In this document: piece after piece, positions 46,804 through 60,748 of the stretch
Layout: every line of letters begins with the position of its first letter
How positions within the stretch are numbered: the stretch's first letter is position 1
Source of the DNA: Polytrichum commune
Taxonomy: Eukaryota > Streptophyta > Polytrichopsida > Polytrichales > Polytrichaceae
Length of the DNA stretch: 64,000 nt
Assembly (NCBI GenBank): GCA_950295325.1
Contig: OX485806.1
Coordinates: 15,934,001-15,998,000 of the forward strand
Direction: 5' to 3'
Position numbers and translations under genes: made by a program
The notes under the pieces: generated by a model
Told to the model about the DNA's origin: nothing
What the model saw: the letters and a program-made list of their open reading frames with translations, nothing else
The model's database searches: none

Positions 46804-48679
46804 TGTCTACTGGAGCTGCTGGGGTTTTTGGTGTGGCCTTGGTATTAATAAGTCGAAGTGTGTTGTTTTGTCCATCTTGTCGGCACATTGAATGCTCACA
46901 TTTTGTGCCCCCTCTTTTTACCTACAAATCGGGCCGGTCTCGTTTCCGTGTCCCCCCTTAGTTACTAGGCCAGGGTTGGAGTAGGGGACAGTCCTCTGTA
47001 ACGTGGCTAAGACATGGTCCCCAGTGTCAGTAACAATCACGCATGTAAGTTGTCACATGAGTCGTCACCTCAACTTTGGAATTTAACTTAAACACATCGG
47101 ATCCTATATGTTGGACACGGACGGTGGGTATAGGGTACCACTAGACCTACACAACCCTTGAAGGACGTCACTAGGGTCTCATATATCCGGCCAAATACAG
47201 TACACAACTTACACGGGCCTCTAAAAATCGATGCCGATGAATTTTTTGTTTGGGCAATTACTGTTGCCCGACAATACCAACATGCACATTTACGTCACAA
47301 CCTTCTGATTTTGGACACATAGATGGTTCAAAATTTGTGTGACCGGTTCCATTTCTACAAAGCATTCATCCGTACAATGAAATCTATCATAAGAAGTGTC
47401 GATTTGCTTCAATGAGTTTCTAAAGCGGATTGAAATTGTCTCAAGTGATTTTGAGGTGACTTTGCTTCGGCCTCTAGAGGTTAATCCAAATAGAGCAATA
47501 CTATGGATACCTATAGTCAAGTGGGAGAGTGCGGTTAGGTGTGGATTTTGGAACGAACATCAAAACGATATGTGTTTGGAAAAAGACTATATTGCGTGCT
47601 CAAAATTGCTCACCATTCTAGACTCAATAATAAACATGATTTAGGAGAGGAAGGGAGGGGGGACTATGTGACCACTTAATGAGTACGAGAATCTTCACTT
47701 TGATAATTATTACGATACCCATATGAGCTCCAAACTTTATGACTACGGGCATGACCTAAATTTGGTAATCGTCTCGCTCTAATTGCATGTGTCAAGTCCT
47801 ATGAGGAGTATAAAAGTATCCGAATAACACTAGTATGTATAACACACGCATGCCATTAGGTTGCACGACATATAATAAAGTAGAGTTGAGTCCTTGCAAT
47901 GAACTCTCGGAATTTTTTTTCCAGTCGATTCTATTGTACTGCTTTTATCCCTTCAAAGTCCAAGAAGCATATTTACCATTGATGAATTTTTGTGTGTGTA
48001 TATATATATATATTGGAACACATGACACGTTTGACCACTTAGCTAGTTTTCCCATCAAGTAGAGAGACGGTTTCACGGCTGGGAATCGAATTGCCAACCA
48101 CTATTATCCACTAGTCTAGGGTCATCTCGGACCTACCATTGATGGGTTTCAAAACGTTGAAGGCATTTAAAAGATTTCTTTATGAGGATAATTTATATGG
48201 AAGTTCTATCGATCTATTTAGTTGGGTTTTCATTCAACTTACGACAAAGGTATAGGAGTACATGCCTTATTGAATTTAAACCCTTATGAATCCATGAAGT
48301 AATTTTTAATAATTAGCATGGGTTATGGCCAAAACAACCCAAGCATCTATTCAACCATCCATGAAAACATTTCATTATAGAGTTGTAAGGATGCATAAAA
48401 CACCAAACTTTAAGTTAATAATTGGCATGGATTCCATCCAAATTTCAAGCGTTTATGACAATACTTGTCAACATGTTTATAAGACATGTCACTAGACTAG
48501 AAAGGTCACCTCGGTCACATAAAATGCCACATGACACCAAATACAATGTGTAGTTGTAGTGCTTGGTGTAGTACAACGTGTAGTGACGCTCTTAAGTATA
48601 AGCCACCGGTTACATTGAATGGAGGTTGAGCGGAGGCTACTTGTAGTGATCATTGAACCCCACACAAGGTACCAATCAT
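46804..48679. other. spacer with a family A-like remnant, no gene recognised
   Basis: 47615-47770 resembles family A in reverse ('gaccacttaatgagtacgag', 'cactttgataatta', 'gagctccaaac'). Nothing else is supported. Confidence 0.45.
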
Positions 48680-48799
48680 GCGGCCGGTGTGGTCACACCA
48701 AATTGTATGTGTTTTTGGGTGCCAAATATGCACCCACCGGACCGCCATTTCCCTAGTTTGTATCAATTGCCACCACCTACTCCGTCACAAAGGCAAGTG

Positions 48800-49990
48800 C
48801 CACATGGCCACACCCACCACAACACATGAGAAATACGAAGCCACCTTTCTTGCACCACATTTACCACAAGCCCTCCAACACACAAATCATATTGTACACC
48901 CACACCGCTTGAGCCTCTCGCGGTAAGGTGGGCATGCTCAAATCCAATACATAATCTGAAACCCGAAACTATGTATCATGACAATGTATTTGAAGTTCCC
49001 TGTTTGTGTGATTGTGGTATATAATGGTAGTTTTAGGTTTTATTGGTGGGTAAGGATTTACACATCTATCATGAGCCCTCCAACACAAAATCATATTGTA
49101 CACCCACACCGCTTGAGCCTCTCGCAGTAAGGTGGGCATGCTCAAATCCAATACATAATCCGAAACCCGACACTATGTATCATGTTAATGTATTTGAAGC
49201 TCCCTATTTGTGTGATTGTGGTATATAATGGTAGTTTTAGGTTTTATTGGTGGGTAAGGATTTACACATTTATCATGAGTCCTCCAACACATAAATCATA
49301 TTGTACACCCACACCGCTTGAGCCTCTCGCGGTAAGGTGGGCATGCTCAAATCCAATACATAATCCGAAACCGACACTATGTATCATGACAATGTATTTG
49401 AAGCTCCATGTTTGTGTGATTGTGGTATATAATGGTAGTTTTAGGTTTTATTGGTGGGTAAGGATTTACACATTTACCACAAGCCCTCCAACACACAAAT
49501 CATATTGTACACCCACACCGCTTGAGCCTCTCGCGGTAAGGTGGGCATGCTCAAATCCAATACATAATCTGAAACCGACACTATGTATCATGACAATGTA
49601 TTTGAAGCTCCATGTTTGTGTGATTGTGGTATATAATGGTAGTTTTAGGTTTTATTGGTGGGTAAGGATTTACACATTTATCATGAGTCCTCCAACACAT
49701 AAATCGTATTGTACACCCACACCGCTCGAGCCTCTCGCGGTAAGGTGGGCATGCTCAAATCCAATACATAATCCGAAACCGACACTATGTATCATGACAA
49801 TGTATTTGAAGCTCCATGTTTGTGTGATTGTGGTACATAATGGTAGTTTTAGGTTTTACCGGTGGGTCAAGGATTTACACATTTACCACGAGCCCTCCAA
49901 CACACAAATCATATTGTACACCCACGCACCCACACCACTTGAGCCTCTCGCGGGGAGATTGTGGTAAGGTGGGCATGCCCAAATCCAACA
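48800..49990 (+). repeat. 204-bp tandem array, about 5-6 well-preserved copies
   Basis: The landmark 'gagcctctcgcggtaaggtg' recurs about every 204-205 bp (near 48912, 49116, 49321, 49526, 49730) with 'gtagttttaggttttattgg' between. The period is divisible by 3, so a 261-residue frame stays open at 49182-49967; it is not a gene. Confidence 0.9.
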
Positions 49991-51270
49991 CATAACTTGA
50001 AACCGACACTATGTGTCATGACAGTGTATTTGAAGCTCTCTAATTGTGTGATTGCGGTACATAATGTTGGTTTTAGGTTTTACTAGTGGGTTAAAGCTCT
50101 ACACATCTTTGAGATATGTGGGTCTTAATGTGTGTGGTCCTTCTTCTCAACCTCAATGACACATGTCCAAACTATAAGTATCGTCCACCCCCCACACACA
50201 ACAGTCACAATGATCCATCGCACAAATAATATTGTGTACACACATACACACGCAATGGCCACTTAAACCTCGAGTAGGAGGAATGACAGTAAGGTGGGCA
50301 CACTCTAATCCAACACATAACTTGAAACCCATATTCTATGCCATTACAATATGTTTGAATGCCCCTTATTGTGGTACATAATGTTGGTTTTAGGTTTACT
50401 GGTGGGTTTTGGATCTACACATCTTGAGATATGTGGGTCTTATGTGGTCCTTTTTCTCAACCTAGATGACACATGTCCAAATTATAAGTATCGTCCACCC
50501 ACACACCCACACACCCAACGGCCACAACACTCCAACTCACAAATAATATTGTACACCCACATAAGATACAACAACCACTTGAACCTCATGCATGAGAAAT
50601 GGTGATTAGGTAAGGGAAGGCAAGGGAAGGTAAGGGAAGGCAAGGGAAGGTAAGGGAAGGCAAGGGAAGGTAAGGTAAGGTAAGGTAAGGTAGGCATACT
50701 CAAAACCAACCCATAACCTAAAACTAACATCATGTATCATAATCTTACATTTGAAGGCCCTATTTGTGTGAATGTGGCACATAATGTTGGTTTTAGGTTT
50801 AATGTAGTTTTGGATTTACACACCTTAAGATATTTGGGTCTTACATAGTCTTTCTTCTCAATTCAAACAACACATAAGCAAACAAGTATTGTCCACCCGG
50901 ACACACAATGGCCACTTGAATCTTGTGCGGGAAAAACCGTAGTAAGGTATGGTAGTGCATACTCAAAACCAACATTATGTACTAGTATCATACATTTGAA
51001 GCCCACATCTATATGACTGTGACACATAATGTTAGTTTTATGTTGCTTTTAGATTTATGCACCCTAAGATATGTGGGTCTTATGTGGTCCATTTTCGTAG
51101 CCCATACGACATATGCGGTAACAAGGAACCTCGTGCGGGGGAAAACTGTGGTAAGGTAGGCACACCCAACACATGACCTAAAGCCAACACTATGTGCCAT
51201 TGCCGTAATAATATCTTAAGTATCCAAATGTATAATTGTAGTACATATTGTTGATGTCATGTTCGTTGTC
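49991..51270 (+). repeat. degenerate continuation of the 204-bp array
   Basis: 'Ggtaaggtgggc', 'cacataatgttggttttagg' and 'gatatgtgggtctta' recur at wider, irregular spacing to about 51270, with inserted microsatellite-like DNA. A purine-rich simple repeat (aaggg/aaggt units) occupies 50606-50692. Confidence 0.7.
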
Positions 51271-52564
51271 GGTATTAGATATACCACCTTAAGACGTGTG
51301 GCTTTGTGTGGTCCCTCTTCTTGATCAAACAACTCAGGTACATGTACCCAAAACCAACCTACAACCAACACTATGTACCTAAATCCCTCAGTGATCCCAA
51401 AGTGACTATTTTTTGGAGTTTTCTTTGGTTTAATTTTCATTGTTCATAATTCTTATTTATTTATCACCCAAAACATATAGGAAGCATTGTTCATCCCGAC
51501 GCTGTTCATTGAAAATATTATTCATCACAACACCATCCACTGAAAAGTATCAACATTTGACATTACTCATTGAAAGTATTAGCACCTGGCATTATTCATT
51601 GACAAGCATAGGTTTCCATATAAATTTAGTGTCACTTAGTTAAAAAATTAACCCTCATTAACTTTGAGATTTGGCTAAATAGTGTGTGCTTTGGGAATTC
51701 GTACCACCCTCACTAATCCGCTTAATCAATGTAGTAAAACTAATTCATGGAACTTTGTGGCGTATCAAATAATGCAAGGGGCTGGAGAAGATCACATTTG
51801 AGTCAATTCTTCAACATTTCAAGGCTCAAAATTCCACAATGAAATCGACAATGTGAGGAGGTGGACCTCATCCCCTCACCCATTCGGTGAGAAATGCATG
51901 GTATAAGTTGTTTTTTCCAAATTTGTTGCCAATCACCTAAGGTGTGTGGGTGTTATTCGGTTCATTTTTCATGTTTTCCAAATTCGATTAACTAGGCTTA
52001 CATAACACAACTTGTGTTGCATTAGCAAATTTATGCTGAAGCATCAAGCAAAAACAGGATTGAAAATCATACCTCCTTTGGTTTAGCTATATTTATCGAA
52101 AGTTAATGTTTGTTGATTTCTTGAATGAATATACATGTCCTCCCAATCATGTTCATTGATGCGTGTAGAATAGTTAAATAATATTTAAAGACATAGTTCA
52201 ATCTCTTTCAACCTTGTGCCTTTATGATGTTTGCTCTTCGATCCTCAGTAAACTACATACCAATCAAATATAGGGGTCCGATAAAGAGAAGTAACCAAAT
52301 AACACCCACATACCTTATACACTAAATTTCCATACGACAATCACATGCGGACAGTTTAAAGGTTTTGAGTCGACTCCTAAAGTGTTCAAACTTAAATCAA
52401 TCAACCTCTAAATAATTGCAAACAGAGCCACACGGTTTAGGGCCCAGGTTGATGAATTCCTGACTTAGGAAATGAAAGGACCTGAAAGGATAAAAAATGG
52501 CTCAACACACGGCCATTTAATGTGTTGATTCTAGGTTTAATAGTCAACATAATGGGGGGACTTA
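51271..52564. other. spacer with family A- and D-like fragments
   Basis: A family D-like end lies at about 51645-51720 ('gagatttggctaaatagtgt') and family A-like phrases at 52120-52270. No gene recognised. Confidence 0.45.
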
Positions 52565-53073
52565 GGGCCACTTTTCACACGAGCCAAGAGCCGTGACCAT
52601 GAAATTGTGAGAACCCAAAAGAAAGTGCCCAAAGGCCATCCCAACACACCTCCAAAATCGTGTAGCTTGGTCACGGACCTTCAAGTGTAGTGTGAAACCA
52701 TATGTGACCAGACCCTAAACCAAATGCTATTTCAATGAATTTCTATTCATGCAAGTCCTCACACATGGTAAAAATAGAATAAATCAACGGTTTTGAGCGT
52801 TCGGAGTGCCATGGTCTCCAAATTTTGTGTTAGGCCCACCTCCAAGAGGTGGTTTTTGAAACTAGTCCAAGTGACCATGAAACACAATCCATTGGATGCC
52901 ATGTAGGATTCCATGTAGACTCTACATCCCTCTTGCATTCACATACTCCGTTGGTCCCTCAAGCGTAGTGTAAAGCGAACTTGGGCCAACTCCGCCTTTT
53001 CCACCAATGAGAGTGCTCGAAGCGTACTGGTCACGGGCACTCAGTCTCATGTGAGAAGTGACCCTTACATAAC
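52565..53073. mobile_element. MITE family C, copy 1 (about 509 bp)
   Basis: The left end 'gggccacttttcacacgagc' is inverted at the right ('ctcatgtgagaagtgaccc'). The interior order 'gagccgtgaccatgaa', 'tgctatttcaatgaat', 'aataaatcaacggtt', 'gttcggagtgccatggtct', 'cctccaagaggtggtttttg', 'ccgttggtccctcaag' matches copy 2. Confidence 0.75.
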
Positions 53074-56000
53074 ACTCTTAAGGATCAACATCATTGAACT
53101 TCGACCATCCACAACAATCTGATATTAGCTCCAAAACTTGATGAGAACGTATAAAGTAAAGAAGTTTAGTATCACCTTCACTAATTTCCCACACACACTA
53201 TTAGCCCACCCTCACTAAATGGGACGGTTATCATAGTAAACGATTTAACGCAAGCAACGATTAATGAAGTGCGATCCCACACCTCACTCGTGCTTGGAAG
53301 TTGGAACTTGAATGTCTATGGTGCCGAGTTCGGGGTGAGGCCCGCCACCACACAACGGGGGCTCCTATATCTCAACCCGCGAATGGATCATGCACCATTG
53401 CACCCTATCACATAGTAGTAACATGCGGTTTCTTATTCCAACCCCACAACCTCATCATAAACATAAACATAAACATAAACACTAACATAAACACTAACAT
53501 ATTGTTATTGTGGGTCTTAAATGCCACCTCATGATGCTTTAATCCGGTAAGATTACATCGCACAACCACCTCACATTGCTAATTCGCAACTTCTTCAAAG
53601 TGGCCATGACTCCCGCACATATTAGTTATATATAATAATGTATAATTATATAAAACGCGTACACTTGTTCCGCCCCCTTTTGTGCGTGTTCGGTTGGAGT
53701 AACTATGGTAGACATGACACTTGGTTTATTTAAATATGAATTATGTAATGACTTAGTCACAATAACTGCATCAAAAGAACAAAGAAACAACTCTTTCCAC
53801 AATTTTGGTTTTTTCCAAAACATAAAGGAAAATCGTATCCACATGGTCTCCATAGGAGTCGAGTTACGAAATACGACGCAAAGCTTAGAAGTGCAAAAAA
53901 TCAAGCGAGTTTTGAAAACTCGATTTGTTGATATTATGATGTGTGCATGTGACGTGCTATGTTCGGGTGACTTCGATCCCCTTCTATGGAAGTTATCACT
54001 TCCCTCCCCCTTTTTGGGCTTGCTAGCAACATGTTAGGTTTGTTTACTTAGGGAACCAAACAAGGTTTGTGGCTCTTCCTATGTGGTTTTAGGTGTTCAC
54101 TTTAATTCTTTGTCCCATCTTTTCGTTTTCTTCTTGAAACATAAGGACAAATCGATCTCTAAAAGAAGTGGACATACACCTGGAGGAGACACCCCCAAAA
54201 TTGGGGTATCCTTTAGCACTCAAGCAACAATACACCTAAGACGGCCTTTGTCCTTCCAATGGACAACTATGCTCTGTATGTAAGCAATCATACATCATGA
54301 GGTTTGTCAAGTTTAGAAATGCGGAAAACGAGGCAACTCTCTCAAAGCCGAATTTGTAATTGTTTGGTGCGCCGGTGAAATGCTTTGTGAGGTAACTTGT
54401 CTCACCTACAATGGAAGTTCCCCCCCCCCCCCCGGTTGCCAATTCATCCCTCATAAAAGCCTTCTCTCTCATGAGTATGAATGATGGGTGGACTCTCCAT
54501 TTTGTTTTTTTTACAATTTACTGAATTCTTCCAATAATAAATAAATATATAAAAACAAGCTCTCAAGTTGAAAGCTCAAGTGTGAAGTGGACTTGAGTGA
54601 ACAAACATGTATATAAAGAAACTCCTTTCTTCAAGCTCTCAACTTCTCAAGTGTCAGTGAGGCCTTGTGAACCAAAAATAGATTTTCAAATAATATCCTC
54701 TATGAGGAGAAACAAGAAGGGGAAAAAGCCAGATTTTTTTAAGAGGATTGTATATTTGTATATATATAGAGAAAGAGAATGAAACGATGGTGCATTGGCC
54801 AAATTACAAAGATTCATGGAAACCATCCATTTATTATCCTCATATATCACGGGCAACACTCAAACAAGAGAACGTTGTCCAAGCAATGATATCCTTGGCG
54901 AGGCCTTTTGGGTCCCGTGCTCCAACCGAAACTCATTTCTTTTTGTGGCGAAAAGCAAGTGTAGCTGGTCTGGATGGATAGCATAAGCTTCTCCTTTTTA
55001 GGGGCTTTTAGGGCAACGTTGATGTGGCGTTTCATTGACGCCCATCAACAACACTTCATATATATATATGAAGTAGCTAGAAAGGTGTGTGGCCCTATAA
55101 CAAATAAAGCGACCACTTCAAGCTCCACACACCATTTATGGTTGTTGGATTCACCTGAGGATTGTCTCATTCGATCATTCATTGCGACTCCAAGTTTCAA
55201 TTTGGGAGTCGAGATGCAAAAGATGTAACCAAAAGATAGATTAGCCATTCCCAAGGTTCATGAATTTGTTACTCACGACACCTTCGTAGCTCCATGGGAT
55301 CGAGTTGGATGATCTATCCATCCAACAATTCATCCAACAACTTCATGGTTGCATGCCCTCAACCTGCCCTGAAAACCATACATGAGGTTCAAAGTTCTCT
55401 CTCTCTCTCTCTTGCAATTGTCATGTGTCGTCAGAAAATCAATAAAATTTACCATCAACGCAAGATGATTACCTATGACTCATATGTTGGTAGTGATTCG
55501 TGCTCATTGTTGCATCTAGTATGTTGTCTATGTTTTGAGCACATGGTCCAAATTTATCATAACACGTGTCTTTTTGGTGTTTGCTCTTGACTACAAACCT
55601 TGCCATGTACCAGTAGAATATAAGCGTTGAATTAGAAAAAGTGGCCACACAATATGTACATGCCTTAAAAGTATATATATCGACCTTGACATGGTCGACA
55701 CTTCCAACATCTTAAGACTTGGGAACCAAAAAGACTATGGTGTTCATCACTAGCAAAAGCTTAGCAAAGCTCACTTGAAAGCCCCAGTGTTACCAAACCA
55801 TTTTTATTTCTATTTTTTACAAAAAAAATAGTTGTCTTGGGTTACTAACCAAGTTATATGTATTATAAATAAACTTAAAATTAACCGGACCCTCCCCCCA
55901 CTACTCATCTATGGGCAATCTCATCCAGTTTGTTGCTTTAGTTGATGACTTTGTTAGATATATTGGCCCTAGGTCACTATACCGTCTCGAAACTGCCCGA

Positions 56001-58218
56001 GTATTGGAGTTCTATCTACTTGCTAGGTTGGACGTGTTGAAAGCTTGTATGGTTGATGCTTTCAATTTGCTTTGGCTGTAACATGACAAGTTAAACATGC
56101 AAGCATGTTATGCTAGTATTATTGTTCTCTAGAGTTACCTTTGCAATAAAATAGAGTTTTGATTTGCAACCAAACAACAACAACAAATGAGGACTATGAA
56201 AGTTGACCTTGCTATTTCGTGAGCCAAACTGAATAGCTTATGAAGTCTTGAAGTCTTTCTTCTATATTTTGTTATATCATTTTCTTCTTTTCTTATGTAC
56301 ATTGCAAACCTTGAATTGTACCTATATGCTAGAAACTGTTGGAGGTTTAGTTTTTACTGAAAGCTTATACACCTTTTATATATATGTATACTAAATAAAC
56401 TCCAAAACTACTAGGACCATGTGAGGGGGAAAGGAATTTCTAGACGTGTCTAAAGATTTATTTTGGAATTTAGTTAGTTCTCTTGAGCCAACAATATAGA
56501 AGCTATGCAAAGACAAGTGCTTGATTTGAATCTAAGTGGCACCATAGGCGTGGTCCATATCATGGGATGTTTTCACATAAGCTAGGAATTTGGGACTTGG
56601 GAAATTTGTGTGCCATAGAGTATGTGCACATGGGGTAAATGGGTCTTAAATGGATTATTTTTTTCCGATTAGCCCACCTCTCCTAGGATGTGAAACACAT
56701 GATTAGTACAAGATGGTTAGCAAATCCAAACTGAGGCCGCTACCAGTTACCTCATTATTTTTGGAGTTCATATGAATATTTTTTCATTAGCAAAGCGAAA
56801 ATTCTTGTGCTCATTAAGTGGTCACATAGATCCCCCTTTTTCACAAATATGTTTGAGTATTGATTCTAGAATGGTTATCATAATTTGATCACACAATTCA
56901 ATCTTCTCTAAAGACACGTATTTTCAACATCTATTCATGGAACCACACCAAACCACGTACCACTAGAATATAGGTGTTGTGATACGAAAAGTAAGTGATT
57001 AAGGGTTGTTTACCTTGTATATATTGCATTGTATCAATAAAAAATTTGAGCTTTATGTTGAAGGTTTTGATATAGACGGTGTTGAAACCATTACCCCACA
57101 ATAACCAACACCCTTGTATCTTGTACGATATGTACATACCGATGTTAAGAATTTTCACTGCCTTTACATCAGACTCTTGTGATGCTTTTTGATCATCTTT
57201 CAGTAAATTTTTGAACTTTTGATTATTGCATATATGATTCAAATAAAACATGTTTTGGTGTGGAGTTAGTACGTTGAAAACTTATGCCAATTGCTAACTA
57301 TAATCTTGTAAATAAACAAATAATAGAATAGATGCATGATGCATAAAGTGACAATTTTAGCATCATCTATCCTTTCATGTCATTGTTCAGTTCAACAAGA
57401 GTGGTCTCCATCTAATTAGGATCATGCTTGTCAAATTTGTGCATATGGAGCATACTTAGGCAATCATGTGGAGCCATGTCACCCAAAGTGGGCTCAACTC
57501 CATGTATCATGAACCCATCATCCATTAACAATACCAAAAAGTATTTCAAAATTTGATGTGTTTGGGCATGAGATATGCTCCACTTTTGACATTTTTTTAG
57601 ATTTCAAGGAGCGTTCAATGGCGTTGAACCCCAAACTTGGGTGGGGATGTTTGATTTTGACCAAAAAAAAATTGCTATATAAAAATAAACTCCTTGTCAA
57701 ACGTGGGTCGTGTAAAAAAAAAGGCAACCAAGTCTTTTTGGAAGCGTTTTGGAAGGGCAACAATAAGAAATGTTGCCTTATAATTGGATGGGAAATAAAC
57801 CATATAAAAATCACTTATTCTTCAAGTGCACAAGTTCTCGAATCAATTGAATGCTAATTGTTCATGAAAGTTTAGGTTCAGTTATATAGCATGAGTGCCC
57901 TTGGATACAAAACACATCTTTCGTAACATGATCATCAATGTCGCTATGAATTCATATAAATTCCTTTTCTTTTCTTGACATAAGATAGTGTACTAAATAA
58001 TGTTAACCCCTAAATTTTGTAGGAACAACAATCTATGACTTGGTTAGGAGGCTCATACACATTGTTGATTTCATGATGAACATTTGAGACCCTAAGTCCA
58101 TTAAAGGTTACATAATACCAGCCCTAAGCCTCAACCGAGCTCAACGTACACCTCGTCTAGATGTGGTGCATCAGCCACTCTAGCCCTAATCAACACACAA
58201 GGAAATTATGATTAAGTG
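53074..58218. other. long spacer without a recognised gene (contains MITE A copy 3)
   Basis: Only short frames occur. The frame at 53705-54037 is not recognised; a related, decayed stretch follows near 54300-54420, suggesting an old repeat. A 14-nt C run lies near 54421 and an inverted family D-like end near 53163-53222. Confidence 0.45.
56634..57014. mobile_element. MITE family A, copy 3 (about 381 bp)
   Basis: GGTAAA and TTTACC mark the ends. The interior matches copy 1 closely: 'ttagcaaatccaaactgagg', 'ttggagttcatatgaatat', 'tctagaatggttatcat', 'ccacaccaaaccacgtacca', 'aaaagtaagtga'. Confidence 0.75.
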
Positions 58219-58524
58219 AGGATCATCTCTCGGGGGGTTCACTCTCTCTTATATTTTGCATACACGTGCGTTTGGGACCTATTTATTGGGGGGGTTATTT
58301 ACCTTGCATAAAAGATTATAAGGTGATGGTGTTTTACATGTAAAAAGCTTGAAAATATTATATGTGATGGTATTTTACATGTAAACATGTTTCACTATTT
58401 TTGAATCCCCTATTTTACATGTACATTTTTTACAAAATTTATTTACAATGAATATATTGGACCCTATTTTTTATCGCACGTTGTTCTACGATTTTCGCCA
58501 GTGAACCTCCCGAGGGATCATCTT
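58219..58524. mobile_element. unnamed MITE, about 306 bp
   Basis: The left 'gatcatctctcggggggttc' and right 'gtgaacctcccgagggatca' are imperfect inverse copies extending about 25 bp. The interior is AT-rich with repeated 'ttttacatgtaaa' phrases. The target duplication is not clear. Confidence 0.65.
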
Positions 58525-60263
58525 AACCCAACAATGCTCAAGCAACCCGAAATGAGTCGCCACCTAATATTCTATTGGGGTTTGCGACCCACTAGGTGGC
58601 AATCTACGTGGATGAAAAGGTATCTATTGGTGTAAAGTGGTCCCCGCTTACCATGTGGGCCAAACTAACATATAAAAACCTCATACTCCAAGTATATAAG
58701 ATTTTTTGTTAGGTTGGCATTGCTTGTTTTAGGAGGCAGTTCCATGTGTTGTTCAAATGTAGGAGCCAAATTAAGGAGCCAATGTCTTTCACATATGATG
58801 CCCAATTTGGGTGCGGTGTTTTTTTTTCTTAGGACAAGGTGACGATTGTGCATAAATTGACCCAGATAGATTTGGTAAAAGTTTACTACTCATGTTGCTT
58901 GCTCCATGAAAAAAGGGAAACTTCCAAAATGACCTCATGTGACCCCTCTTACTTTGAGGGGACAGACTTCGTCTAATTTTGCTAAAAAAAACAAAAACAA
59001 AAAAACCCAAAAAATTGGGAGCAACTCATTTGTCATCCACATAACATATTATGACAAAGTTGCCAAATTTCTAATATTTGTGGTGTGACCGAAATGGTCA
59101 TGAAATGAACGATTTTAGAGCTATCTCTAGCTGCTCCCCGGATGAAGACCTTGTCCATATGTAAACTAACCTAGCAAATGTGGTCCAATTGGCTTCAAAT
59201 TTTCTTATCAATAATGTATGGTAGTTAAGTTTAAATATGTACAGTTGGATTTGAAGAAAGAAAAACAAAATTTGGCTACATAACATAAATTTTCAGCACT
59301 AGTGTTGGAGGTGCCTGAAAATGGAATGTGAAGGCTTGAGCAATTAGGGTTAAACCAAGACAACACCCAAAACCACCAATCCTCCAAATCTTACTTGATA
59401 ATTACATGTTGATTTGAGAATAGTCACCATGTGAACATCAAGCCGCCTTAATGATTTTGGGTGCCAACATAGTTCCCACTTCAAAATTGTATATTTATTT
59501 CAATAGCCAGGGGGGGTTCAAACTCCTACCTCTTCCTTTCAAAAGGTAGAACCAAGGGTACTAGCCATCAACTTCAAGCCCATTTTGATGACCAACCTTG
59601 AAATGAAATGAAATTTATCCGGTTGTATGAGAGCATTTGTGTGGTATTTTGAAGGTTCCCATAGGGTTCCCTAAGTTCCACATAGAGTTCCCTTCCGGTG
59701 TCATTTTTGGATCCACGTGTAACCACACACCACTCAACTATAGGTGTTCACATTATAACTATGTTGGATATGCACATTATCTTATATGAAAAATGAAGCA
59801 ATTCTTTTGATGTGGAATGCACCTTTTCAACTTCATTAACTTAAACGAAGATTTGCTTTCCTATTTCATACCGTATGGCTAATTAAGGAGCTTTAAGTGT
59901 TGATACCAACATAATCATCATGCGCCAGATAACGGCCATTCGATGAACCAACTCCATGGGCACTTCTTAGCATATTTGACCCTAACATAACATCAAAGAC
60001 TGTGAGTTAGTCTAGTGAAATTAAGTTTGAGATGAATGAACCGTAAACCTAACTTGTGATAAGTTTATATTGGACCCCTTAATTAAATGAGTGGCACGGA
60101 TCCTAAGCCTCAGAAGTGCAATAATTGCACTGAAAATTATCATGGTGGCATTGAATTTCACATTGACGTCAAAGTGTATTTAACCCCATAAATACACCAA
60201 AGACTCCGGAATAGTCTAACGAGATTATTGTGAGCTGAAACGACCAAGAACCTATATATATAC
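58525..60263. other. spacer, no gene recognised
   Basis: Only short frames; A- and T-rich sequence without a clear repeat boundary. Confidence 0.5.
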
Positions 60264-60748
60264 AAGGGCCACTTCACACATGAGCCAAGAGCCGTGACCA
60301 TGAAGTTGTGAGAGCCCAAAAGAAAAGTGTCCAAAGGTCATTCCAAGACACTTCCAACTCAATTGTAGTGTGAAGTCATACGAGACCGGGCCCTCAACCA
60401 AATGCTATTTCAATGACTTTTCATTCATGCGGGTCGTCACACCTAATAAAATAGAATAAATCAACGGTTGTGAGCGTTCAGAGTGCCATGGTCTCTTGGT
60501 TTTGTATGAGACCTACCTCCAAGGCGTGGTTTTTGAAAATGGTCCAAGTGATATGAAACGTGATCCATGAGATGCCATGTAAGAACCCATGTAGAGTTTA
60601 CATCCATCTTGGCATTCACAAACTCCGTTGGTCCCTCAAGCCGAGCGGAGTGTGAAGCGAACTTGGACCGGCTCCGCCTTTTCCACCAACGAGAGTGCTT
60701 GAATTGCAATGGTCACATGCCCTCAGTCTCATGTGTGAAGTGACCTTG
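60264..60748. mobile_element. MITE family C, copy 2 (about 485 bp)
   Basis: The ends 'aagggccacttcacacatga' and 'tcatgtgtgaagtgacctt' are inverse copies, and the interior matches copy 1 over its whole length. Confidence 0.8.

Noticed and set aside
49182-49967. 261-residue open frame
   Set aside because: It is the translation of a 204-bp tandem repeat; a period divisible by 3 keeps one frame open. Copies show no coding-type constraint.
53705-54037. 110-residue plus-strand frame
   Set aside because: Overlapped by a minus-strand frame; no recognised motif; a decayed relative follows downstream, so it is probably repeat-derived.
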